Notes under the pieces: model-generated
What the model saw: the letters and a program-made list of their open reading frames with translations, nothing else
The model's database searches: none
What the model was told of the DNA's origin: nothing
In this document: in pieces, positions 6,141 to 12,745 of the stretch
Position numbering within the stretch: position 1 is the stretch's first letter
Layout: each line of letters begins with the position of its first letter
Made by a program: the position numbers and the translations under genes
Assembly (NCBI GenBank): GCA_008501655.1
Contig: QQUK01000101.1
Location: 1-21,876 of the forward strand
Direction: 5' to 3'
DNA: 21,876 nt
Origin: Calditrichota bacterium
GTDB lineage: Bacteria > Zixibacteria > MSB-5A5 > GN15 > FEB-12

Positions 6141-6680
6141 TTATTCCTCATATTTGATACTTCGTAAAGTATCAATGAGTTTCTTTTTATTCGCCATTGA
6201 AATTTCACGCCCCTTGAGAGGGAAGTTATCAATCTTTCGTGCAATCTGCCGTAGTTCAGATACGGTCATCGACTCAAGTTTTTTCTGTTTTCTCGGAGTT
6301 TGTTTTTTTGTCACACTGTCTTTGTGTACCGGTTTCGGTTTTGCAGGTTTCACATCATCATGTAAAGCGGGGCGTTTATCTTCGGGATGATATTTGGTGA
6401 CATATCGAAACTGCGGAAGGATTGCACCGAGTTCATCGGATGGATTAGGGATGACATGGACTGATACCAATTCGCCGACTTTTTGGGCAGCGTTGGCACC
6501 GGCTTCAACCGCAGCCTGGACAGCCCCAAGATCACCTTCTATCTTGACTGTCATAAATGCAGCCTCGGTTAATTCGACTGAGGAAACTACCACAGCGGCC
6601 GCTTTTGCAGCAGCATCGGTTGCCTCAATTGCGCCGATCATTCCTTTGGTTTCTATCAACCCTAGTGCTTTATCCGACAT
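6141..6680 (-). CDS. BMC-H hexameric shell protein with C-terminal Rho-N/SAP-like tail
   Basis: Residues 1-88 are a single BMC domain that aligns without gaps to PduA through the pore loop (KALGLIETKG at 4-13, GDLGAVQAAVEAGA at 49-62, VHVIPNPS at 74-81). The pore loop that is GSG (39-41) in PduA reads Glu39-Ala40-Ala41 here. A Lys/Pro-rich linker (about 95-135) leads to residues 136-176, which resemble a Rho N-terminal or SAP-like helical module (MTVSELRQIARKI, then ANKKKLIDTL). Total length is 179, against about 90-100 for canonical BMC-H. I chose the ATG at 6680 because family members start at this point; a TTG at 6698 would add six residues. Neither has a Shine-Dalgarno, and a promoter -10 box ends 8 nt before the ATG, so translation may be leaderless. 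Confidence 0.9.
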   Translation of the reverse strand: MSDKALGLIETKGMIGAIEATDAAAKAAAVVVSSVELTEAAFMTVKIEGDLGAVQAAVEAGANAAQKVGELVSVHVIPNPSDELGAILPQFRYVTKYHPEDKRPALHDDVKPAKPKPVHKDSVTKKQTPRKQKKLESMTVSELRQIARKIDNFPLKGREISMANKKKLIDTLRSIKYEE

Positions 6681-6688
6681 TACATTAG

Positions 6689-6717
6689 ATAATATCAAAT
6701 TGTATATCGAAAGTAAA
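6689..6717 (-). promoter_or_regulatory. Sigma70-type promoter for the BMC-H gene
   Basis: On the minus strand, -35 TTTACT (6717-6712), a 17-bp spacer and -10 TATTAT (6694-6689). The -10 box ends 8 nt before the ATG at 6680, which predicts an mRNA with little or no leader. Confidence 0.45.
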
Positions 6718-6784
6718 TTATTATCTGATTATTTCAAAAATATATTAGATAGGAAAGTCACTTCATTCGTTACTTAAGATGCAT

Positions 6785-6821
6785 AAAAAAACCACCCGCA
6801 CTCCCCTCGAGGTGCGGGCGG
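6785..6821 (-). terminator. Intrinsic terminator in the BMC operon leader
   Basis: On the minus strand, CCGCCCGCAC (6821-6812) pairs with GTGCGGGTGG (6801-6792) with one G-U wobble, followed by seven U (6791-6785). It lies downstream of the predicted sigma54 start site and about 105 nt upstream of the BMC-H start, so it acts either as an attenuator or as the end of a short RNA. Confidence 0.85.
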
Positions 6822-6823
6822 TA

Positions 6824-6880
6824 TTACCAAAGAGAAAAGAAAACCCAAAAGTTACAGCGCTTTTGGAGTAAAAATGACAT
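6824..6880 (-). CDS. Candidate leader peptide (18 aa) of a translation-coupled attenuator
   Basis: The ATG begins at 6880, which is exactly the +1 predicted from the sigma54 box (C of the -12 GC at 6892). It encodes MSFLLQKRCNFWVFFSLW followed by TAA at 6826-6824, with four Phe and two Trp in 18 residues. The stop lies 2 nt before the terminator stem, so a ribosome on the last codons would cover the 5' arm and allow read-through into the BMC genes. There is no Shine-Dalgarno, so it would need leaderless initiation. A hairpin (CCAAAAG/CTTTTGG, 6845-6866) lies within the frame. I recognise no known leader peptide. An ORF this short can arise by chance; the support is its placement. Confidence 0.35.
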   Translation of the reverse strand: MSFLLQKRCNFWVFFSLW

Positions 6881-6891
6881 CCTATTATTAA

Positions 6892-6906
6892 GCAATCGTT
6901 ATGCCA
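6892..6906 (-). promoter_or_regulatory. Sigma54 (-24/-12) promoter upstream of the BMC operon
   Basis: On the minus strand TGGCATAACGATTGC, with GG (6905-6904) and GC (6893-6892) separated by exactly 10 nt, matching TGGCAC-N5-TTGC in all but the last base of the first half. The next gene upstream on the same strand is a sigma54 activator. Predicted start of transcription is near 6880. Confidence 0.75.
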
Positions 6907-6981
6907 ATCTCACTTTTTGAATCGCATAGTCTACGCATTCCCTTTTGATACAACAGGTTATAACAATAATATTTAGTATGT

Positions 6982-7004
6982 AAAAAAAACAGGCTGTGCC
7001 TGTT
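6982..7004 (-). terminator. Terminator-like hairpin, or activator binding dyad, upstream of the BMC promoter
   Basis: AACAGGC and GCCTGTT form a perfect 7-bp dyad around a 3-nt centre, followed on the minus strand by a run of about eight U. It also sits about 116 bp upstream of the predicted sigma54 start, the usual distance for an enhancer-binding-protein site. Sequence alone does not decide between the two. Confidence 0.5.
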
Positions 7005-7119
7005 CGTAATTTTATACGAGGAGGCAGAATTGTCGTATTTCGCTAAGGTATTGAACAGTATGAATATAGGAAGTGTGTGAAGAATCTTACCGGTTTTCGT
7101 ATGTAATCACGAACGCATT

Positions 7120-7156
7120 AAAAAACGGTAAGTCCGCATTGCGCGAACTTACCGTT
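7120..7156 (-). terminator. Intrinsic terminator of the sigma54 activator gene
   Basis: On the minus strand, AACGGTAAGT (7156-7147) pairs with ACTTACCGTT (7133-7124), with the U-run extending to 7120. It lies about 115 nt beyond the activator stop. The 3' UTR also holds a hairpin at 7196-7225 (GACTG/CAGTC). The rest of 6699-7270 is covered by the leader and promoter entries. Confidence 0.8.
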
Positions 7157-7270
7157 AACCAAGGAGTGTATATATAATACAATACTGCTTATTCGGACTG
7201 ACTCTCACGCCAATAAGAGGCAGTCGTCGGTAATAAAAGTATTTACAATGTCAAAAAGCTGACAATCGTA

Positions 7271-9526
7271 TTAATTAAAGCGGTAATTCTCAAAGGAGAT
7301 ATTGTACCGTTTTAATTTCGTACGCATTGTCGCTTCGTGTATACCGAGCATTCTTGCAGCTTCCGATTTATTTCCGCGGGAGGCAAGCATTGCTTCGATA
7401 ATGATCTTCTGTTCAAACTCATCGACCCGTTCTGACAATGATTTGTCTTTGATCGAATTGCTTGTCGGGAAGATTGTCCGTGAGAGTTCAACTAAGTCGC
7501 CCTCGGCAACCATCATAGTCATCACCTTGAGACGTTTTACTTTGTTGTACAGTTCACGGGTATTGCCCGGCCAGTCATATTCGATAAACTGACGGACGAA
7601 TTCCGGTGGAAGGGATTCACCCTCTTTCAAAAGTTCATGCTGCTGCATGAAGCGTTCGAGTTGCGGAGGGATATCCGATTTCCGTTCCCGAAGCGGTTTA
7701 ATATGGAAGCACATTCCGCTTAATCTGTAGTACAGGTCACGACGGAATTTTCCCTGATCAACCATCTCTTCGAGATTTGCATTGGTGGCAGCAACTAATT
7801 TGAAGTTGAGATCGATCTGTTTAGTTGAACCAAGGGGGACAACTCTTCGATCTTCGAGGACTCCTAATAGTTTCGTCTGCAGGCTTAACGGCATGTCTCC
7901 GATTTCATCTAAGAAAAGAACACCGTTGTTGGCAGCGACAAAATGTCCCTCTTTTGATGAATCCGCCCCGGTAAAAGCGCCTTTGACATATCCGAACAAC
8001 TCCGATTCAAGAAGCGTTTCCGGAAGTGAGGCACAGTTAATCGAGATAAAGGGACCATTTGGTCTGATAATATATTTATAATATTTAGCAAGATGATCTT
8101 TTCCGACACCAGTCTCACCGGTCAACAGCACCGGTAGTTCGGTGTACGAAAGCAGAGGAAGCTGACTTTTGAATTTCTGAATTTCCGCTGAGGTAGTGAT
8201 ATAGTCAACATCAACGGGGCAGATTCCGGCAGGAGTCGGTTTCACATTGTTGTGATCGATCTTCTGCGGTTCAACTTCACTTATCAATTTTTCAACACGC
8301 AGAAGATGAGAGGTCATCTTCGCATCCTGATAAAACTCTTCTGCTCTGAACAGATAGGTTAATCTCTGTTTTGTTGAGAAAAGTTTTGACTGACCGGCAG
8401 CAATCAAAGCATCAGCTTTTTCAAATCGTACCGATGATTCAGATAGCATCTCGATAGACTGTGAATAAAGTTGTTTACTTTCTGTATTGTTACCGTTTTG
8501 CTCGGCTAAGATAGCTTTGATTTTGATCAATGCGCCGAGTTCAACTTTATCGGAAGTTTTTTCAAAAACAACCCATGCCGTCGAAGCTAACCTGCGGGCG
8601 GCATTGTAGTTTTTGTTTCCAAGCTCAAGCTCTGCAAGATGCCGCATGGGGCGGGCAGCAAGCGGAGAATCAGGTGCGATTGTATTTGCCATTGAGATAG
8701 CTTTTTCAAGAGTCTCTTTCGCTTCAACAAGTCTTGATGACTTGAAATACAATTCACCCAGGTATGTCAGATAATAAACTTCATCACGTGCAGAACCGGA
8801 TTCGACAATCAACGGATATGCATCAGTGAAATATTTTTCAGCTTTAGCATAATCTGCTTCCTGTAAGTAAATATACCCGCAGGAAAGATTGGCGCGTGCA
8901 GTTTCGAGTGTGTCGTTTAATTCATTTGAAATTTCGATATTACGTTTCAGATATTTTTTCGCTTCAGTAAAATCACCGGTAAATGTATAGATACGACCGA
9001 TGTTACCCATCATAAAGGACAGTTTCTTTTTGTTGTCCAGACGCTTGGCAATTTCCAGGGCGTCGAGTAATACTGACAAAGCGTTTTTATAATCTGTTTG
9101 ATTGAAGAAAAGCCCTGCTAAAATATTGAGCGATCGGCTTTGACCTTCAAGGGAATCGTTACGGCGGTAAATCGATTCAGCGTCACGATAAGCTTTTTCC
9201 GCTTCTTTGTATTCACTCATATCTCTTAAGATAGAACCGATAGTGATGAAAAGATCGGCAACCTGCTCACTGTCTCCATCGGAGGCATAGGCGTTCTGAG
9301 CAAGTCTTGCGGTTCTTAAGGCATTTTGAAGTTGAGTGAGAGAAGCATATGCTTTGCTGACAGCGTGATGAATCGCTCCCGCCGCAATGCCGACAGAATC
9401 AAGCTGATTACGATGCGTCTCGTAATACTTGACCATTTCGGCGTAATTCTTATCTGCTGCCAATGCTTCAAGATAATGCAGCATGGAAGCTAAGAATTCA
9501 TCGCGGTTTTTTGTCTCAAACTTCAT
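7271..9526 (-). CDS. Sigma54-dependent enhancer-binding protein with N-terminal TPR sensor region
   Basis: A transcription activator that hydrolyses ATP to open sigma54 promoters. Residues about 10-420 are a series of TPR-like helical repeats (for example YKEAEKAYRDAESIYRR and YAKAEKYFTDAYPLI) in place of a receiver, GAF or PAS sensor. The AAA+ domain follows, with Walker A GETGVGKD (470-477), the sigma54-contact loop GAFTGA (516-521), Walker B VLFLDEIGDM (about 536-545) and the arginine fingers FRRDLYYRL (about 594-602). A Fis-type HTH closes the protein (NKSEAARMLGIHEATMRTKL, about 715-735). All residues needed for activity are present. The absence of a receiver domain suggests control by a protein or ligand bound to the TPRs. 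It is the obvious candidate activator of the BMC promoter at 6892-6906. Its ATG overlaps the stop of the upstream secreted-protein gene (TAATG), implying translational coupling. Confidence 0.93.
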   Translation of the reverse strand: MKFETKNRDEFLASMLHYLEALAADKNYAEMVKYYETHRNQLDSVGIAAGAIHHAVSKAYASLTQLQNALRTARLAQNAYASDGDSEQVADLFITIGSILRDMSEYKEAEKAYRDAESIYRRNDSLEGQSRSLNILAGLFFNQTDYKNALSVLLDALEIAKRLDNKKKLSFMMGNIGRIYTFTGDFTEAKKYLKRNIEISNELNDTLETARANLSCGYIYLQEADYAKAEKYFTDAYPLIVESGSARDEVYYLTYLGELYFKSSRLVEAKETLEKAISMANTIAPDSPLAARPMRHLAELELGNKNYNAARRLASTAWVVFEKTSDKVELGALIKIKAILAEQNGNNTESKQLYSQSIEMLSESSVRFEKADALIAAGQSKLFSTKQRLTYLFRAEEFYQDAKMTSHLLRVEKLISEVEPQKIDHNNVKPTPAGICPVDVDYITTSAEIQKFKSQLPLLSYTELPVLLTGETGVGKDHLAKYYKYIIRPNGPFISINCASLPETLLESELFGYVKGAFTGADSSKEGHFVAANNGVLFLDEIGDMPLSLQTKLLGVLEDRRVVPLGSTKQIDLNFKLVAATNANLEEMVDQGKFRRDLYYRLSGMCFHIKPLRERKSDIPPQLERFMQQHELLKEGESLPPEFVRQFIEYDWPGNTRELYNKVKRLKVMTMMVAEGDLVELSRTIFPTSNSIKDKSLSERVDEFEQKIIIEAMLASRGNKSEAARMLGIHEATMRTKLKRYNISFENYRFN

Positions 9527-9882
9527 TAGCGGATTCTTTCTTTCTTAAGAGTTGAGGTTTGTCTTACTTTTTGATTTTCATATTTTCTTAATAATGCTTG
9601 CTGAACCCGGCTACCTTCAAGATTTTGCATGAAGTAATCTGAGCCGATCAGATATTTGAAGAATACATCTACGACATAGATACCAGTTGCATAGGTATCT
9701 GAACCATATTTGGAATCTACCGGTAATGGTGGAGGATCAGTGACAACTTCATCACCACCCCAGGGATGGGTTTCGTTATCGGGTTTATCATAGCTCCAGG
9801 GTTGATTAAGTGCCTGCGTTGATGTAGTCAGGCTGAGTGTGAGTATCAGCAGAAATGCCAATACAGAAACAAAACGTTTCAT
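9526..9882 (-). CDS. Small secreted protein coupled to the sigma54 activator
   Basis: A 118-residue protein with a clear signal peptide (MKRF, then a hydrophobic stretch about 5-20, likely cleavage after TQA near residue 24). The mature part is about 94 residues, with an acidic Trp/Pro-rich start (WSYDKPDNETHPWGGDE), a DPPPLPVD stretch, a segment YATGIYVVDVFFKYLIGSDYF, and a basic tail. I recognise no family. The ATG at 9882 has a good Shine-Dalgarno (AAGGAG). Its stop shares one base with the ATG of the TPR activator, so the two are made together. It could be an envelope partner that feeds a signal to the regulator, but nothing in the sequence proves that. Confidence 0.8.
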   Translation of the reverse strand: MKRFVSVLAFLLILTLSLTTSTQALNQPWSYDKPDNETHPWGGDEVVTDPPPLPVDSKYGSDTYATGIYVVDVFFKYLIGSDYFMQNLEGSRVQQALLRKYENQKVRQTSTLKKERIR

Positions 9883-10187
9883 TTGAAACTCCTTGGTTAA
9901 AAGTTAGACAAAATTAAAACGATATATTTTTTTATTTTTGGCGTTTTATTCAGTTGTGAGGTTTTGGGGGAATGCTTGTTGAATTGTATATACTCTATTT
10001 GAGGGGATGAGAGTCATTGTGAAGCATCCCTTATTTTTCCTGTATATAGTATACAAATACTGCGATGTGAGGTCAAACGATTTTTCCGAATCGTAGATTA
10101 TGCGTTAACGGTAAATGTATTGTTTTCATACTGAAATAGAATTTATAAAACTTGATTAATAAGTCAGCATCATGGTATACTTAAGCG
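9883..10187. promoter_or_regulatory. Divergent intergenic region between the activator operon and lolC
   Basis: A 305-bp A/T-rich gap. Toward the plus strand, TTGATT (10152-10157), an 18-bp spacer and TATACT (10176-10181) form a sigma70-type promoter whose +1 would fall on the lolC ATG. A second candidate is TTGGGG (9964-9969), 17 bp, TATATA (9987-9992). An ACGATT/AATCGT hairpin lies near 10077-10094. I could not fix the leftward promoter for the secreted-protein gene; several A/T-rich boxes near 9920-9935 are possible. Confidence 0.5.
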
Positions 10188-11417
10188 ATGAATTATGAAA
10201 AATATATAGCAACCCGATACCTCAAATCAGGAAAAAAATTCCTCTCTGTTTCGACATGGATTTCGATTATCGGAGTCGTTTTAGGTGTTGGTGTCGTCTG
10301 TTTTGTCATGTCTTTACACAACGGTTTTGAATCGGAAATTCGGACAAGACTGTTAGGGACAACTTCCCATATCTCTATCTTCTCAACATCATCCGAAGGG
10401 TTAATCACAGATTATATGCCGCTTGTTGAAAAAGTTGAGCAGGTCGATGGTGTTGTTGCAGCTTCCCCGTTTATCTACTACAAAACAGCCATTTCATCAG
10501 CATCGGAGGGGGATGGTGTTATGGTTCGCGGGATTCTTCCTGATTGGGAAGAGAGAACCGCAAACATAAGAGATGATATTATTGCCGGAGGGTATACTTT
10601 TGCACCAATTATTACCGACGATGACACCATTCCGGGACTTATCATAGGAAACCAGCTTGCGAACCGATTGGGAGTTTATTTAGGTGAATCCGTTGTGCTT
10701 TATTCTCTTAAAAAAGAGACTTTAACAAGACAGGCGAGACCAAGAGTAGCAAAGTTTTATATTGCGGGTATTTTTGAAACCGGGATGCATGAGTTTGACG
10801 GGCAGCTTGTTTATATCTCTTTAGAAGCAGCTCAGGATCTGTTCCGTACCGGTGACGCTGTAACAGCAGTTCATTTAAAACTTGAAGATATATATCAGGC
10901 GGAGACATTAGCACCTATTATCGATGCACTATTAGAATTAAAATTTGATGTCGTACCCTGGAATGAATTATATAAACAGCTTTTTACCTGGATAGAACTT
11001 GAAAAATTAGTTCTCCTTTTAGGGTTTCTCTTAATAATATTAGTAGCTGCTTTTTCAATTATATCAACATTAGTGATGCTGACGATGGAAAAAAGGCAGG
11101 AGATTGGTATTTTAAAAACGATCGGCCTGACTCCGGCGTCAGTTGGTAAAGTGTTTGTATATAATGGTTTATGGATAGGGTTCTGGGGTGTCATTGGTGG
11201 CTGGGTATTTGCCGGTATCGCAATTTTTATCCAGAATCAGTTTGAGATTATACAACTTCCTCCGGATATATATTTTATAACATATCTGCCGTTTGTGATT
11301 AAATGGTATGAATTCGTACTTACCGGTATTGTAACGATCGCTATCTGTTTTCTTGCGGCATTATTTCCGGCAAGACAGGCATCGCGACTATCGGTTGTTG
11401 AAGTATTACGTAAATAA
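10188..11417 (+). CDS. Lipoprotein-releasing ABC transporter permease (LolC/LolE family)
   Basis: Inner-membrane permease that, with the ATPase LolD, extracts lipoproteins and hands them to the periplasmic carrier for the outer membrane. The 409 residues show the family layout: N-terminal YEKYIATRYLKSGKKFLSVSTWISI, TM1 (about 23-45), a large periplasmic domain (about 46-265), three C-terminal TMs (about 273-295, 320-345, 370-397), the cytoplasmic MEKRQEIGILKTIGLTP coupling segment, and an AALFPARQASRLSVVEVLR end. Only one permease gene is present beside lolD, so it may work as a homodimer (as LolF-type systems do) unless a second permease is encoded elsewhere. The ATG has no Shine-Dalgarno, and the -10 box ends 6 nt before it. 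Confidence 0.9.
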   Translation: MNYEKYIATRYLKSGKKFLSVSTWISIIGVVLGVGVVCFVMSLHNGFESEIRTRLLGTTSHISIFSTSSEGLITDYMPLVEKVEQVDGVVAASPFIYYKTAISSASEGDGVMVRGILPDWEERTANIRDDIIAGGYTFAPIITDDDTIPGLIIGNQLANRLGVYLGESVVLYSLKKETLTRQARPRVAKFYIAGIFETGMHEFDGQLVYISLEAAQDLFRTGDAVTAVHLKLEDIYQAETLAPIIDALLELKFDVVPWNELYKQLFTWIELEKLVLLLGFLLIILVAAFSIISTLVMLTMEKRQEIGILKTIGLTPASVGKVFVYNGLWIGFWGVIGGWVFAGIAIFIQNQFEIIQLPPDIYFITYLPFVIKWYEFVLTGIVTIAICFLAALFPARQASRLSVVEVLRK

Positions 11418-11497
11418 TAATTGTTTATATAGTAAAGCGTGGCAATAATTTGCCGAAAATAAACGTATGGCAAACATGAAATCGGAGTTCAGTAAAA

Positions 11498-12184
11498 ATG
11501 GTTGAAAATGGAGTGATTCTCTCAGCCAAAGATGTAAAAAGGGATTTTCAGACAATGACTTCCACTCTTTCGGTGTTAAAAGGGGTGAATATTGATCTCC
11601 ATACCAAAGAAACCGCAGCAATTACGGGTGCTTCCGGAGTAGGGAAATCTACACTTTTGCATATATTAGGCGGTTTGGACAAGCCTACGACCGGTGAAGT
11701 TTCGCTCGCCGGGGAAACCCTCCAAAACAAGTCAGAGCAGGAACTTGCCCGATTTCGAAATAAAAAAGTCGGCTTTGTTTTTCAGTTTCATTATCTGTTG
11801 GAAGATTTTTCCGCTCTTGAAAATGTCATGATTCCTATGCTTGTTGCCGACAAATCTAAAAGTGAAGCAAAGCGAAATGCGGAAACATTACTTGAATTAG
11901 TTGGTTTAAAAGATAGAACAGATCATCGTTCTTCACAGCTTTCCGGCGGTGAACAACAGCGGGTGGCGGTAGCACGAGCCCTTGCTAATAATCCGGAGAT
12001 AGTGATAGCCGATGAACCATCCGGCAACCTTGATATAGCGACCGGAAGAAAACTGCATGAATTGATGATGCAGTTAAATGATGAACAGAATATTACGTTT
12101 TTGATTGCCACTCACAATCAGGAACTGTCTCAGCTTTGCCAGAGACATTTTACGATAAATGATGGAAAAATTATTGAGTGTTAA
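11498..12184 (+). CDS. lolD: Lipoprotein-releasing ABC transporter ATP-binding protein LolD
   Basis: ATPase partner of the preceding permease. Walker A GASGVGKS is at residues 44-51, the Q-loop is near VGFVFQFHYLLEDFSALENV, the ABC signature LSGGEQQRVAVARAL starts near 147, Walker B is VIADEPSGNLD, and the switch histidine is in FLIATHNQEL. The phrase FQFHYLLEDFSALENVMIP is characteristic of LolD within the MacB/LolD/FtsE group. Length 228 is typical. It begins 80 bp after the permease, with GGAG 11 nt upstream of the ATG. It ends 15 nt before mcsA, so lolC-lolD-mcsA-mcsB-clpC may form one transcription unit. Confidence 0.92.
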   Translation: MVENGVILSAKDVKRDFQTMTSTLSVLKGVNIDLHTKETAAITGASGVGKSTLLHILGGLDKPTTGEVSLAGETLQNKSEQELARFRNKKVGFVFQFHYLLEDFSALENVMIPMLVADKSKSEAKRNAETLLELVGLKDRTDHRSSQLSGGEQQRVAVARALANNPEIVIADEPSGNLDIATGRKLHELMMQLNDEQNITFLIATHNQELSQLCQRHFTINDGKIIEC

Positions 12185-12199
12185 CACAAGGTGTTATTT

Positions 12200-12730
12200 A
12201 TGATTTGTCAGGACTGTAAAAAGAAAGAAGCTGTTGTTCATTTTACACAGATAATCAACAATGAAAAAACATCGTTGTCTCTTTGTAAAAGTTGTGCTGC
12301 AGCCCGCGGATTTCATTCTCCGCTTGATAATATGCCATTCCCGCTTGCTGAGATTCTTTCCGGACTTGATGCAAATCTACCGAAATCAAAGGAGATGTCG
12401 GCGGAAGAAACGGTTACCTGTCCGACCTGCGGACTTTCCTTTAAGGAGTTCACACAGCAGGGTCGGTTTGGATGCGGTGAATGTTATAGTACCTTCCGCA
12501 ACAGGCTTGAAATGATTATGAGAAAAATTCATGGTGCCTCGATGCATCGCGGTAAAAACCCGACTTTTACTTCTTCAGCCGATGAATCTGAGAATACTCA
12601 TACTTCGGTCAAAGAAGAGGAACGATTAAAAGAAGAACTGCAGAAAGCTATCGATTCTGAAGATTTTGAACGTGCAGCAGAACTTCGTGATAAACTGAAA
12701 ACTCTTCGCGAATCATTAGCAGCGAATTAA
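12200..12730 (+). CDS. mcsA: McsA, zinc-finger activator of the protein arginine kinase
   Basis: McsA binds and activates the arginine kinase McsB and is a ClpC adaptor. The 176 residues carry four CxxC pairs, the hallmark of the family: Cys3/6, Cys29/32, Cys74/77 and Cys92/95. A C-terminal UVR motif spans about 140-172 (LKEELQKAIDSEDFERAAEL). I prefer the ATG at 12200 (MICQDC) over the in-frame GTG at 12191 because AAGGTG at 12188-12193 is then a Shine-Dalgarno with 6-nt spacing. mcsB follows after 15 nt. In Firmicutes the order is ctsR-mcsA-mcsB-clpC; ctsR is missing here and lolD takes its place. Confidence 0.92.
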   Translation: MICQDCKKKEAVVHFTQIINNEKTSLSLCKSCAAARGFHSPLDNMPFPLAEILSGLDANLPKSKEMSAEETVTCPTCGLSFKEFTQQGRFGCGECYSTFRNRLEMIMRKIHGASMHRGKNPTFTSSADESENTHTSVKEEERLKEELQKAIDSEDFERAAELRDKLKTLRESLAAN

Positions 12731-12745
12731 TAAAAGGAAATTGAA

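Noticed and set aside
7030..7080. Plus-strand 17-codon ORF with a strong GAGGAGG Shine-Dalgarno before a TTG
   Set aside because: There is no promoter or downstream gene on that strand, and the stretch is better explained as the complement of the CCTCC loop on the minus strand.
10007..10096. Plus-strand 29-codon ORF in the lolC upstream region
   Set aside because: GAGGGG directly abuts its ATG with no spacer, composition is not protein-like, and nothing else supports translation.
11440..11454. Sigma54-like TGGCA...TTGCC box between lolC and lolD
   Set aside because: The GG to GC distance is 9 nt, not 10, and the sequence is itself a small palindrome; sigma54 promoters rarely tolerate that spacing.
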